NCBI RefSeq assembly: GCF_014466955.1
Contig: NZ_AP023396.1
Coordinates: forward strand, 7,688,001-7,752,000
Direction of reading: 5' to 3'
DNA: 64,000 bases
From: Nocardia wallacei
GTDB lineage: Bacteria > Actinomycetota > Actinomycetes > Mycobacteriales > Mycobacteriaceae
Positions 16,476 to 24,605 of this stretch are shown in pieces. The stretch's first letter is position 1; each line of letters starts with the position of its first letter. Position numbers and translations under genes: made by a program. The notes under the pieces are model-generated. The model was given only the letters and a program-made list of their open reading frames with translations. It searched no databases and was not told where the DNA came from.

Positions 16476-17942
16476 TCACGAGTTCTGAGTCCCTACGGCT
16501 TCCGGTTCCTCGTCCGGCACGGCGGTATCCGGCGTTGCCGTGATCCCCGCTCGCAGTGCCAGGCTGATGAGCAGGCCGGCGATCATGCCCGCGGCGGTCA
16601 GCAACACCACCAGCCGCTCACCGTCGGCCATGGCGGCGAGCAGGTCGGGGCCGGACTTGCCGTCGATGCCCAGATCGGCGACCACCGTGAATACCGCCAG
16701 GCCGATGGCATTTCCGATATTGAGCGCGGTGGAGGCGACGCCGTTGGCCACGCCCTGCTCGTGCGCGGCGGTACCGGTGGCGGCGGTGATCCACATGGCG
16801 GTCCAGACGATGCCCTGGCCGATACCGGAGACCACCAGGCCCGGGATGAGGATGCCGTAGCCGGACGCCGCGCCGAAACCCAGTGCCAGAACGACGGTTC
16901 CGGCGGCACCGAGGGCGAATCCGATCAGGAGGGTGGCGCGATTGCCGATGCGGGTGGCGAGCCGTTCACCGAGCTGAGTGCCGGTGGCGATGGCCAGGGA
17001 GGGCACCAGGAAGGCCAGGCCGGTCTGGAGCGCGCTGTAGCCGTGCACGCTCTGGAGCAGCACCGTCAGGAAGTACGGCAGCACACCGAAAGTCGCCATG
17101 TAGAGAAAGGTGACGACCATGCCCACGGTGAGGCTGCGATTGCGGAAGAGCCGGAAAGGCATGAGGGGATCGGCGGTTCGGGCCTCGATGACGGCGAAGG
17201 CCGCCAGCAGCAGCACCGCCGCGGGGAACGCGCCGCCGACAACCGGACTGGCCCAACCCAGTTCCGGCCCCTCCACCAGCGCGAAGACCAGAATCGTCGA
17301 GCCCGCGGTGACACTGAACGCACCGGGCAGATCGAAGGAGCGGCGCTGTGTGGCCACCGGATCGCGGGGGATGACCAGCAGCGCGCCCACCACGACGATC
17401 GCCGCCAGCGGGACGTTCACGAAAAATACCGCGGGCCAGCCGAACTGCTCGGTGAGGATGCCGCCGAGCAGCGCTCCGATGGTGAGGCCGCTGGCGCCCG
17501 CGCCGCCCCATACGGCCAGTGCGCGATTGCGTTTCGAGCCCTCCTCGAACTGCGTATTGATGAGTGCGAGCGTCGCGGGAAGCAGTAGCGCACCACCGAT
17601 GCCCTGCACGGCGCGGGCGGCGATGATGACGGCCGGGCCGGTCGCCATCGCGCCTGCGAGCGAGGAGATTCCGTACAACAGCAGCGCGAGCACGAACATG
17701 CGACGGCGGCCGAGCAGATCCGCCGCCCGCCCGCCCAGCAGCAGGAACCCGCCCGCGAAGACCACGTAGACGCTCACCACCAATTGCTGCGTCTGACCGG
17801 GAAAGCCCAGGTCCTTGCCGATTTCCGGCAGGGCGACGAAGACGATGTTGAGGTCGAGGGCGTAGATCAGCTGGGCGAATGCCAGCAGCGCCAGCGTCAG
17901 TCCCAGTCGTCGTCCGGTGGGTGAGGTGGAGGTAGATGGCAT
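16476..17942 (-). CDS. MFS drug exporter, DHA2 (14-TM, EmrB/QacA-type)
   Basis: A 488-residue proton antiporter with about 14 membrane segments. Motifs: ALDLNIVFVALPEI in TM1 (acidic residue of DHA2 pumps), GRAADLLGRRRMFV (motif A), [20 protein letters not shown] (motifs B/C). It probably exports a toxic organic compound. The ATG is at 17940-17942. It is divergent from an ArsR-like regulator, and the 146-bp gap contains several strong dyads with CGTACGA half-sites, so repression by that regulator is likely. Confidence 0.92.
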   Translation of the reverse strand: MPSTSTSPTGRRLGLTLALLAFAQLIYALDLNIVFVALPEIGKDLGFPGQTQQLVVSVYVVFAGGFLLLGGRAADLLGRRRMFVLALLLYGISSLAGAMATGPAVIIAARAVQGIGGALLLPATLALINTQFEEGSKRNRALAVWGGAGASGLTIGALLGGILTEQFGWPAVFFVNVPLAAIVVVGALLVIPRDPVATQRRSFDLPGAFSVTAGSTILVFALVEGPELGWASPVVGGAFPAAVLLLAAFAVIEARTADPLMPFRLFRNRSLTVGMVVTFLYMATFGVLPYFLTVLLQSVHGYSALQTGLAFLVPSLAIATGTQLGERLATRIGNRATLLIGFALGAAGTVVLALGFGAASGYGILIPGLVVSGIGQGIVWTAMWITAATGTAAHEQGVANGVASTALNIGNAIGLAVFTVVADLGIDGKSGPDLLAAMADGERLVVLLTAAGMIAGLLISLALRAGITATPDTAVPDEEPEAVGTQNS

Positions 17943-17998
17943 GTGAGAGCACGCCTTTCGAGTGCGCAGGGGTATGACAGCGAGCCCGTGTCGCTGAT

Positions 17999-18018
17999 CG
18001 TACGAGAAAGTTCGTACG
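17999..18018. promoter_or_regulatory. Inverted repeat CGTACGA-N6-TCGTACG (candidate operator)
   Basis: A perfect 7-bp dyad upstream of the MFS gene; a third CGTACGA half-site is at 18040-18046. It is suitably placed for a repressor acting on the MFS promoter. Confidence 0.6.
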
Positions 18019-18050
18019 GTATGAATGTACTAAGGATTACGTACGATCTG

Positions 18051-18098
18051 TCAAGACCATAGTTCGATAATTCCGGTACTATCGAACTATGGTCTTGA
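18051..18098. promoter_or_regulatory. 48-bp perfect inverted repeat covering the ArsR-like start codon
   Basis: Two 19-bp perfect arms (TCAAGACCATAGTTCGATA and its complement) around a 10-bp centre. The right arm includes the ATG at 18089 and the next codons, so it can act as a DNA operator or as an RNA hairpin hiding the start. Confidence 0.85.
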
Positions 18099-18412
18099 GT
18101 CATCCGAGCCGTGCGCAGCTGCGCGTCGAGAACGTGCTCTCGGCGCTGGGCAATCCGATCCGCCTCGGCGCGGTCCGCGTTCTCGACGCCGGAGGCGAGT
18201 ACAACTGCACCAGTGTGCTGAATGTCCTCGGTGTGACGGCCAAATCGACCATGACGCACCACTGGCGGGTACTACGGGAGAGCGGCGTCATCCGGCAGAC
18301 CCCCTCCGGTCGGGAGTATCTGCTCGAACTCCGCCGCACCGACCTCGACGCCCGCTACCCGGGATTGCTGGACGCCGTCCTGAACGGCTCCCGCACCGAC
18401 GAGAACTCCTGA
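18089..18412 (+). CDS. ArsR-type winged-helix transcriptional regulator
   Basis: A 107-residue HTH protein: SALGNPIRLGAVRVL opens the ArsR fold, and KSTMTHHWRVLRESGVIRQ is the recognition helix and wing entry. The ELCVCDL metal motif is replaced by YNCTSVLNVLG with a single Cys, so it is probably a non-metal repressor. The ATG lies inside the right arm of the 48-bp palindrome and has no Shine-Dalgarno sequence, which suggests a leaderless or hairpin-controlled message. It is divergent from the MFS exporter, and its last 58 bp overlap the 3' end of the convergent ECF42 gene. Confidence 0.85.
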   Translation: MVLSHPSRAQLRVENVLSALGNPIRLGAVRVLDAGGEYNCTSVLNVLGVTAKSTMTHHWRVLRESGVIRQTPSGREYLLELRRTDLDARYPGLLDAVLNGSRTDENS

Positions 18413-19668
18413 CCACACTCGTCCGATCCCGAGGAATCGGTCAGGCGGCGGAGGCGGGTGTTGAGGTAGCGCTGTTCGGGGCGGCTTGCGGTGAGTTGGG
18501 CGGCTCGGCGGTAGCTTTCGATGGCGGCGGGGTGGTCACCCAGCATTTCCAGCAGGTGGGCGCGCACGGCGTGGGTGCGGTGGTGGCGGCGCATCGACGG
18601 GTTGCCGAGCAGCGGGGCGATGAGGTCCAGGCCTTGCTGTGGGCCGACGGACATGCCCAGGGCGACGGCTCGGTTGAGGGTCACGATCGGGCTGGGGGCG
18701 ACTCGGTCGAGCATGGCGTAGAGGATGCTGATCTGGCGCCAGTCGGTGCTCTCCCAGGTGGGTGCTTCCGCGTGCACGGCGGCGATGGCCGCCTGCAGCT
18801 GGAAGCGGCCGACGTGGCCACGGGGCAGCACCCGCTCCAGGATCGCGACACCCTCGGCGATCAGATCGCGGTCCCAGCGGTTGCGGTCCTGTTCGCCGAG
18901 CGGGACCAGGTCGCCGTCGCGGGTGCGGGTCGCCGCGCGGGAACGGGTGAGCAGCATGAGGGCCAGTGCCCCGGCGACCTCGTCGTGATCGGGTATCGCG
19001 CAATGCAATTGGCGGGTGAGCCGGATCGCTTCATCGGTCAGGTTCCAATCCATCAGCGCGCCACCGGCCGACCGCGTGTGGCCCTCGGTGAACAGCAGAT
19101 GGCATACGTCGAGTACGGAGGCGATGCGCGCGGGCAGATCGGCTCGGTCCGGCAGTTCGAACACCGCACCGGCCGACCGCAGGGTGGCGCGGGCGCGGGT
19201 CAGCCGTTGCGTCATGGTGCGTTCGGGAACGAGGTAGGCGGCGGCGATCTGCGCGGTGCCGAGACCGGCGACGGCGTGCAGGGTCAGCGCGACCTGCGAG
19301 GAGCGACTCAGGCTCGGATGGCAGCACAGCACGAACATGCGCAGCATGTCTTCGTCGTCGCCCACCGCCTGGTCCGCGGGCGGTGCGAGGCGCGAGTCAC
19401 CGAGTTCCACGGCGGCCACGGCCTCCTCCCGCCCGGCCCGCGCGCGGTCGGCCCGCAGCCGGTCGATCAATCGCCGCGACGCCACGGTGATCAGCCACCC
19501 GCGCGGATTGGCGGGGACGCCGTCGCGAGGCCACTGCGTCGTCGCGGCTTCGGCCGCCTCCTGGGCGGCGTCCTCGCAGTCACCGAGGTCGCCGTGCCTG
19601 CGCAGCAGAGCGGCGAGGACGTGCGGCGACTCCCGCCGCCACACGTCCTCCACCACCCGGGTGCTCAT
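18355..19668 (-). CDS. ECF42-type RNA polymerase sigma factor with C-terminal TPR-like extension
   Basis: A 437-residue sigma factor. Region 2 is near the N-terminus (HGDLGDCEDAAQEAAEAA, NPRGWLITVASRRLIDRLR), region 4 is TAQIAAAYLVPERTMTQRLTRARATLR, and about 200 residues follow with TPR-like helices (LQAAIAAVHAEAPTWESTDW, LYAMLDR, NRAVALGMS), the hallmark of ECF42. These work with a DGPF/YCII protein instead of an anti-sigma factor, and that gene lies directly upstream, overlapping by 4 bp (ATGA). The last 40 residues run antisense through the ArsR-like gene. Confidence 0.92.
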   Translation of the reverse strand: MSTRVVEDVWRRESPHVLAALLRRHGDLGDCEDAAQEAAEAATTQWPRDGVPANPRGWLITVASRRLIDRLRADRARAGREEAVAAVELGDSRLAPPADQAVGDDEDMLRMFVLCCHPSLSRSSQVALTLHAVAGLGTAQIAAAYLVPERTMTQRLTRARATLRSAGAVFELPDRADLPARIASVLDVCHLLFTEGHTRSAGGALMDWNLTDEAIRLTRQLHCAIPDHDEVAGALALMLLTRSRAATRTRDGDLVPLGEQDRNRWDRDLIAEGVAILERVLPRGHVGRFQLQAAIAAVHAEAPTWESTDWRQISILYAMLDRVAPSPIVTLNRAVALGMSVGPQQGLDLIAPLLGNPSMRRHHRTHAVRAHLLEMLGDHPAAIESYRRAAQLTASRPEQRYLNTRLRRLTDSSGSDECGQEFSSVREPFRTASSNPG

Positions 19669-20057
19669 TGGTCGTCGCCGCCCGGCCACATCGCGGGCCG
19701 CAGTTCGACGGTTTCGCCCGGTCCGGCGAATCGCACCGCGATCTCCTCGGCGCGGACCCGGTTCTCCACATCGATCAGGAAGAACCCCGCCAGATGCTCC
19801 TTGGCCTCCGAATACGGACCATCGGTCACCAGTGGTTTCCCATCGCCCCACCGATACAGCCGGGACGACTCGGGCGCGCCGAGAGCCTCGCCCGTCACCA
19901 ACTCCCCTTTCTCCTGCAGCTCACCGAGCAACTTCTCGAAGTCGGAGTTCACCCGGTCGCGCTCCGCCTGCGACATCGCCCGGTACTCGGGCAGGTAGTC
20001 ACTCGTCGGATGCCCCCAGGGCTGCGGATTGGAGTGAATCAGGATCACGTACTTCAT
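19665..20057 (-). CDS. DGPF/YCII-domain protein, partner of ECF42 sigma factor
   Basis: A 130-residue YCII-related protein (MKYVILIHSNPQPWG at the N-terminus) with the family signature as LVTDGPYSEAKEHLAGFF near residue 78, i.e. DGPY instead of DGPF. AAGGAG lies seven bases before the ATG. It is co-transcribed and translationally coupled to the sigma gene. DGPF proteins are known to be linked with ECF42; their biochemical role is not settled. Confidence 0.9.
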   Translation of the reverse strand: MKYVILIHSNPQPWGHPTSDYLPEYRAMSQAERDRVNSDFEKLLGELQEKGELVTGEALGAPESSRLYRWGDGKPLVTDGPYSEAKEHLAGFFLIDVENRVRAEEIAVRFAGPGETVELRPAMWPGGDDQ

Positions 20058-20147
20058 CACGGCTCCTTCGCGATCGAGGATGCGCCCGGATGACCCATCC
20101 TTACCCGAAACGTCGGAGCCCACGTCCCGATGTCGACATCGCCGCCG

Positions 20148-21080
20148 TCAGGTGGTGTGCAGAAACAGTTCCAACGCGGTCAGAAGTTCCCCCGGTGCGT
20201 CCTCGGGGGTGAAGTGGCCGGCGTGCGGGAGTTCGATGACGGGAGCGTCGGGATAGGCGAGCCGGAAGGCGGGGACCATGTGGCGCGGCAGTAGCGCGGT
20301 ATCGCGCATGCCCTCGACGAGGATCGCTGGTTTCGCGCGCAGTGCGGCAACGGCCTCGGGATTCGGTTCGGCCGGTACGGTCGCGGGGTCGGGGGCGACC
20401 AGTTGCTGAGGGAAGCGGAGCACACCCTGGCAGTCGGCGCGGGTGCCGAAATGCGCGGCGTAGGCGCGAACCCATGTGGGGGTGATGATCTCCGGCCGGG
20501 CGATCGTCTGCAGCGCGAGCATGAGGTGGCAGACGGTCGATCCGGCATTGCCGAGGATCTGTTCCAGGGTGCCGGACGCCTGGGCGGACACGGCCCAGCG
20601 GAACCAGGCGCTCTCGGCGAGGTTGGCGGCGAACAGCTCATCATATCCTGGAAGGCCCAGCGGCACAACGGTATTGGTGGCGAACAGGCGCGCCACGCGG
20701 TCCGGGTGGCGCAGGGCGAATCCGGTGCCGATGGGCCCGCCCCAGTCGTGCATGACCAGGGTGATGTCGGTGAGGCCGAGATCGTCGGCCAGCAGCGCGG
20801 TGAGGTTGTCGATGTGCTCCTCGGCCAGGTAGCCGCGCCCGGCGGGGGTGGCGCTCTTGCCGAACCCCATGTGGTCGGGCACGACCACGCGGTGGGTGGC
20901 CGACAGCGGGCCCATGAGATGCCGCCAGAGGTATCCCCAGGTCGGTTCGCCGTGCAAGAGCACGATCGGTGCACCGTCGCGGGGGCCGATATCGACGTAG
21001 TGCTGCCGGAATCCGGCCGATTCGGTGAAGCAAGGGGGGAAAGGCCAGGTGCCGTCGAACGTTTCGGTTGCCGCGATCAT
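20148..21080 (-). CDS. Haloalkane dehalogenase-like alpha/beta-hydrolase
   Basis: A 310-residue hydrolase. HGEPTWGYLWR (43-53) and VMHDWGG (nucleophile Asp112 followed by Trp113) are the signatures of the DhlA-type haloalkane dehalogenases; the base is probably His289 in HAGHFTPEDAP. Asp with an adjacent Trp favours dehalogenation or epoxide hydrolysis over esterase activity. It is divergent from a WYL-domain regulator with a 23-bp palindrome between, so an inducible catabolic function is likely. The substrate is unknown. Confidence 0.83.
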   Translation of the reverse strand: MIAATETFDGTWPFPPCFTESAGFRQHYVDIGPRDGAPIVLLHGEPTWGYLWRHLMGPLSATHRVVVPDHMGFGKSATPAGRGYLAEEHIDNLTALLADDLGLTDITLVMHDWGGPIGTGFALRHPDRVARLFATNTVVPLGLPGYDELFAANLAESAWFRWAVSAQASGTLEQILGNAGSTVCHLMLALQTIARPEIITPTWVRAYAAHFGTRADCQGVLRFPQQLVAPDPATVPAEPNPEAVAALRAKPAILVEGMRDTALLPRHMVPAFRLAYPDAPVIELPHAGHFTPEDAPGELLTALELFLHTT

Positions 21081-21126
21081 TCGTTCCTCCGTTGTCGGTT
21101 CGGTCGGACCACACGGTAGAAGCGGG

Positions 21127-21149
21127 TCACTGACAGGTGCTGTCAGTGA
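21127..21149. promoter_or_regulatory. Operator palindrome TCACTGACAG-GTG-CTGTCAGTGA
   Basis: Perfect 10-bp arms around a 3-bp centre in the 120-bp gap between the divergent dehalogenase-like and WYL regulator genes. It is the obvious binding site for the WYL protein. Confidence 0.8.
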
Positions 21150-21200
21150 AGGCGCGCGGTTTTCGCGCAGGCTGTCGGTGGCGGTTGCCAGACTGAGGCG

Positions 21201-22178
21201 GTGCGTGCGAGCAGGTTGCTGTCCATCGTGCTGTTGTTGCAGGCGCGCGGCCGGATGACGGCGGGTCAGCTGGCCCGGGAGTTGGAGGTGTCGGTTCGGA
21301 CGGTCTATCGCGACATGGATTCACTGAGCGCCTCGGGCATCCCGTTGTACGGCGATCCCGGCCACGACGGCGGCTACCGGTTGCTGGACGGCTACCAGAC
21401 GCGCCTGACCGGGATGACCGCCGCGGAGGCCGAGGCCCTGTTGCTGTCCGGATTGCCCGGTCCGGCAGCTGATCTGGGGCTGGGCGCGGAACTGAACACC
21501 GCTCAGCGCAAGCTGCTGGCCGCACTGCCGGAGTCGGTGCGCGCCTCGGCCGGGCGCATTACGCAGCGCTTCCACCTCGATACCGACGAGTGGTACAGCC
21601 GCCCGGAGGGCCTCGCGCACCTGGCCGACGTGGTGCGGGCGGTATGGACCCGTCGCCGCCTGCGCATCGAATACCGGCGCTGGGCCGATCCGCGGTACGT
21701 GCGGCGCACGGTCGATCCGTACGGCCTGGTCCTCAAGTCCGGCCACTGGTATCTGGTGGGCGCGGCCGGAGCGGGCACTCGCACCTATCGGGTGTCGCAG
21801 ATCATCTCGCTGCAGATTCTGGACGACATCTTCGAACGCCCCGCCGATTTCGACCTGGCGCGGTACTGGCGGAACTATCTCGACGAGTTCGACGCCCGCC
21901 GCCGCCAGGGCACGGCCACCGTGCGGATGTCGGCCTACGTGCTGGATCGCCTCGACCACCTGCTCGACGCGGATCTGGTGCGTGCCGCGCGCGACACCGC
22001 CCGCATCGAACCGGACGGGTGGTCTGTGGTGCGGATTCCGCTGGAGAGCCTCGAGCACACCGCGGGACTGCTGCTGCGTCTGGGCGCGGAGGCCGAGGTC
22101 GTGGACCCGCCCGCGCTGCGGACATATATGGGCGAGGTGGTCGCCGCGTTGACCCGCACCTACCGCGGTCACGAGTGA
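21201..22178 (+). CDS. WYL-domain (YafY-like) HTH transcriptional regulator
   Basis: A 325-residue regulator. The N-terminal HTH_11 domain reads SRLLSIVLLLQARGRMTAGQ and LEVSVRTVYRDMDSLSASG; the WYL domain follows from about residue 145 (YRRWADPRYVRRTVDPYGLVLKSGHWYLVGAA) and the WCX domain from about 225. The WYL motif appears as WYL in GHWYLVG. The GTG at 21201 is the only start fitting the HTH. It probably regulates itself and the divergent dehalogenase-like gene through 21127-21149. Its 3' end overlaps the convergent SGNH gene by 10 bp. Confidence 0.88.
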   Translation: MRASRLLSIVLLLQARGRMTAGQLARELEVSVRTVYRDMDSLSASGIPLYGDPGHDGGYRLLDGYQTRLTGMTAAEAEALLLSGLPGPAADLGLGAELNTAQRKLLAALPESVRASAGRITQRFHLDTDEWYSRPEGLAHLADVVRAVWTRRRLRIEYRRWADPRYVRRTVDPYGLVLKSGHWYLVGAAGAGTRTYRVSQIISLQILDDIFERPADFDLARYWRNYLDEFDARRRQGTATVRMSAYVLDRLDHLLDADLVRAARDTARIEPDGWSVVRIPLESLEHTAGLLLRLGAEAEVVDPPALRTYMGEVVAALTRTYRGHE

Positions 22179-22846
22179 CTCGTCAGATGATAGGACAGGC
22201 GACGAACGAATTCGGTGGCCATCACCGCTTGGCCGGACGTGGAGAAGTGGATTTGGTCGGCGCTCACCAGATTTGCCCGGTCGTTGACGGGGTGGTCCCA
22301 CATGTCGACGACGACGGCCCCGTATTCGGTGGCGAGGCGGCGGGTCATGGCGTTCATGGTGCGGATGCGGTCGGGCCAGTCCGGGAAGGCCGGGACGACG
22401 TACGCGCGGCCGAGGGTGAAGGTCGTCAGCAGGGCGCCGGTGTCGGCCGCGAGGTCGTACATGCGCCGCATCGCCTTCTCGATCGCGTCGAAGTCGGGGT
22501 CGCGCCGCACGATGTCGTTCGGCCCGCTCGGCAGGTGCAGCAGGTCGGGGGCGAATGCGCGCATCCGGTCGAATTGGCCCGCCACGGTCCGGGCGGTGGT
22601 GACGCCGTTCTCCGCGGTGTTGAGGTAGCGCAGGTCCGGACGCACCCGCCGCAGAATATTCGCCACCCGATCGGCCCAGCCCTGGTCGGCGTAGCCGGGG
22701 GTGGGGTCGCCGATACCGGCCGACAGGCTGTCGCCGACCACGCCGAACCGGCGCCACGGGGCGTCGAACAGCAAGGCAGCGGAGGTCAGGGGCGGCAGGC
22801 AGTACGGGTCGGTCGCTTCGGTCGCCGCCGGGAAGTGCGTGGTCAT
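22169..22846 (-). CDS. SGNH/GDSL-family hydrolase
   Basis: A 225-residue SGNH hydrolase. Block I is VVGDSLSAGIGDPTPGY near 35, block III is SGPNDIV near 107 and block V is SADQIHFSTSGQ near 195, giving the Ser-Asp-His triad and oxyanion Gly/Asn. There is no signal peptide, so it is probably a cytosolic esterase. Its ATG overlaps the stop of the upstream MFS gene (ATGA, 4 bp), so it is translated with the transporter. The substrate is unknown. Confidence 0.85.
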   Translation of the reverse strand: MTTHFPAATEATDPYCLPPLTSAALLFDAPWRRFGVVGDSLSAGIGDPTPGYADQGWADRVANILRRVRPDLRYLNTAENGVTTARTVAGQFDRMRAFAPDLLHLPSGPNDIVRRDPDFDAIEKAMRRMYDLAADTGALLTTFTLGRAYVVPAFPDWPDRIRTMNAMTRRLATEYGAVVVDMWDHPVNDRANLVSADQIHFSTSGQAVMATEFVRRLSYHLTSHS

Positions 22847-24264
22847 TTGCCCGAGTCCTTCCGGGGGGTGATACCGAATGCCGTGAGCGCGCTGACGGCG
22901 GCGGCGAGGGCGATGAACCACCAGCCGTGCCGGAAGGCGGTCGGCATCCGGTCGGCGGCGAGCGAGCCGACGAGGGCGACCAGCACGGCGACGCCCAGGA
23001 CATAGCCGAGCTGGCGGGCCGTGTTCACCACCGCACTGCCGGTCGCCGACCGGTCCGGCGGTAGATCGACGGCGGCGGAGGCGATCATGCTGGGCAGCGC
23101 GAGACCGATGCCGACGCCGGAGAGCATCCACCCGGGCAGCACCTCGGTGGCGTACCGCACGGGCATGGCGGCGCTGCTCGCCACCAGGAGCACTCCCCCG
23201 GCGAACAGCAGATTCCCAACGGCGACAACGACTCCCACCGGCATACGCCGGATCAGCCGCTGGCCGACGGCGGCGAAGAGCGGCACCATGATCGGCCCCG
23301 GGACGATGGCCAGCCCGGCCTCGACGGCGCTGAACCGGGCCCCGTTCTCCAGCCACATGGCGATGCTGAGGAACCATGCCCCGAAGGCGGTGCAGAAGGC
23401 CAGCACGGTCACGTTGGCCCACACGAACGTCGGCACGCGGAACAGGTCCGCGGACACCACCGGATCCGGATGTCGCAGCAGGCGCAGCACGAACAGGCCC
23501 AGGCTCACCCCGGCGACGGCCAGCGCGCCGAGCGTCGCGGCGCTGGTCCACGACCATTCGCCGCTCTGCACCAGGCCCAGCGACAACGCCCCGATCGCCA
23601 CGATCAGCAGCGCGGCGCCGAGCAGATCGGGCACCCGTGCCGACACCTGCGGGCGCAGGTCGGGGACGAGGCGCGACGCGGCGATTCCGGCGACCAGTCC
23701 GACCGGCAGATTGATCAGGAACACCCAGCGCCAGGACAGCTCCACCAGTGCGCCGCCGACCACGGGCCCGAACGCCGCGGCGAAGGAACTCGTTGTGGCC
23801 CAGACTTTTACCGCGCCCGGCACCCGCACCGGCGGTAGCACCGTGAGCAGCAGCCCCAGGCTGGTGGGAGTGAGCGCCGCCGCGCCGACCGCCTGCAGCA
23901 CCCGGAACGCCACCAGCGCCCACAGCGTCGGCGCGACCGCGCAGGCCAGGCTCGCCAGTGTGAAGAGGGCGAGCCCGGCCAGGAATCCGGTCCTGCGTCC
24001 CCAGCGGTCCGCGAGCCGCCCGGCCGGAATCAGCAGTGCCGCATAGACGATCGCGTATCCGTTGAGGACCCAGCTCAGCTCCGCCAGTGAGGCACCGCGG
24101 TAGGACTCGCCGATCGCGGTGAACGCCACGTTCACGACGAACACGTCCAGCATCGCCATGAAGGCGGCCGAACACAGGATCCACACGATCGCGGTCGAAT
24201 GATCACGGCCCGGCCGCCGTGCCGTTGGTCCGGCCGCCGTCGTCTCGGCCACTACGTCATCCAT
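22843..24264 (-). CDS. MFS drug exporter, DHA2-like (14-TM)
   Basis: A 473-residue exporter with about 14 hydrophobic helices. It has AMLDVFVVNVAFTAIGESY in TM1, GRLADRWGRRTGFL (motif A) and FRVLQAVGAAALTPTSLGLL (motif C region). The ATG at 24262-24264 has AAGAAGGGA upstream. It is coupled to the SGNH hydrolase gene, so export and hydrolysis of related compounds is possible. Upstream lies AT-rich sequence and the remnant of an alpha/beta-hydrolase gene. The substrate is unknown. Confidence 0.9.
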   Translation of the reverse strand: MDDVVAETTAAGPTARRPGRDHSTAIVWILCSAAFMAMLDVFVVNVAFTAIGESYRGASLAELSWVLNGYAIVYAALLIPAGRLADRWGRRTGFLAGLALFTLASLACAVAPTLWALVAFRVLQAVGAAALTPTSLGLLLTVLPPVRVPGAVKVWATTSSFAAAFGPVVGGALVELSWRWVFLINLPVGLVAGIAASRLVPDLRPQVSARVPDLLGAALLIVAIGALSLGLVQSGEWSWTSAATLGALAVAGVSLGLFVLRLLRHPDPVVSADLFRVPTFVWANVTVLAFCTAFGAWFLSIAMWLENGARFSAVEAGLAIVPGPIMVPLFAAVGQRLIRRMPVGVVVAVGNLLFAGGVLLVASSAAMPVRYATEVLPGWMLSGVGIGLALPSMIASAAVDLPPDRSATGSAVVNTARQLGYVLGVAVLVALVGSLAADRMPTAFRHGWWFIALAAAVSALTAFGITPRKDSGK

Positions 24265-24341
24265 CCGGCGTCCCTTCTTGTACGCGCCGTATATCGGCCC
24301 GCAAAGCATACGGCCGTACGTACTTATAGGGCAAGCCGCGC

Positions 24342-24590
24342 TCAGCTGGACAGAAAGCGCAACAGCTCCGCGATGACGGGAATCGGCTCGCGTACCGGAA
24401 TGCCACGGCCGCCGAAATCGTGCCGACGACGGCCGCGTCGCGAATGGCCGGCCGCTCGGCGAGCAGCAGGTGCACACAGCGCGAGCGTGGCCTCGTCGTA
24501 CCCGGTCGGCGAGCCGGTGCTGTCGCCCGGTCCGGGTAGATCGATCGCCCGTATCCGGCAAGGATTCTCGCGGTTTCGGCGACTGCGGTA
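24342..24590 (-). pseudogene. Remnant of an alpha/beta-hydrolase gene
   Basis: No intact ORF, but minus-strand pieces read like a hydrolase in two frames: RAIDLPGPGDSTGSPTGYDE with ATLALC, then after a frame change HLLLAERPAIRDAAVVG, then back to EPIPVIAELLRFLSS with a stop at 24342-24344. The fragments are in family order, and the segment that would hold the catalytic Ser and much of the core is missing. This looks like a gene lost by frameshift and deletion. The rest of 24265-24605 holds an AT-rich promoter-like patch with GTACGTAC near 24317. Confidence 0.5.
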
Positions 24591-24605
24591 GCTCGCCCGA
24601 CCGGA

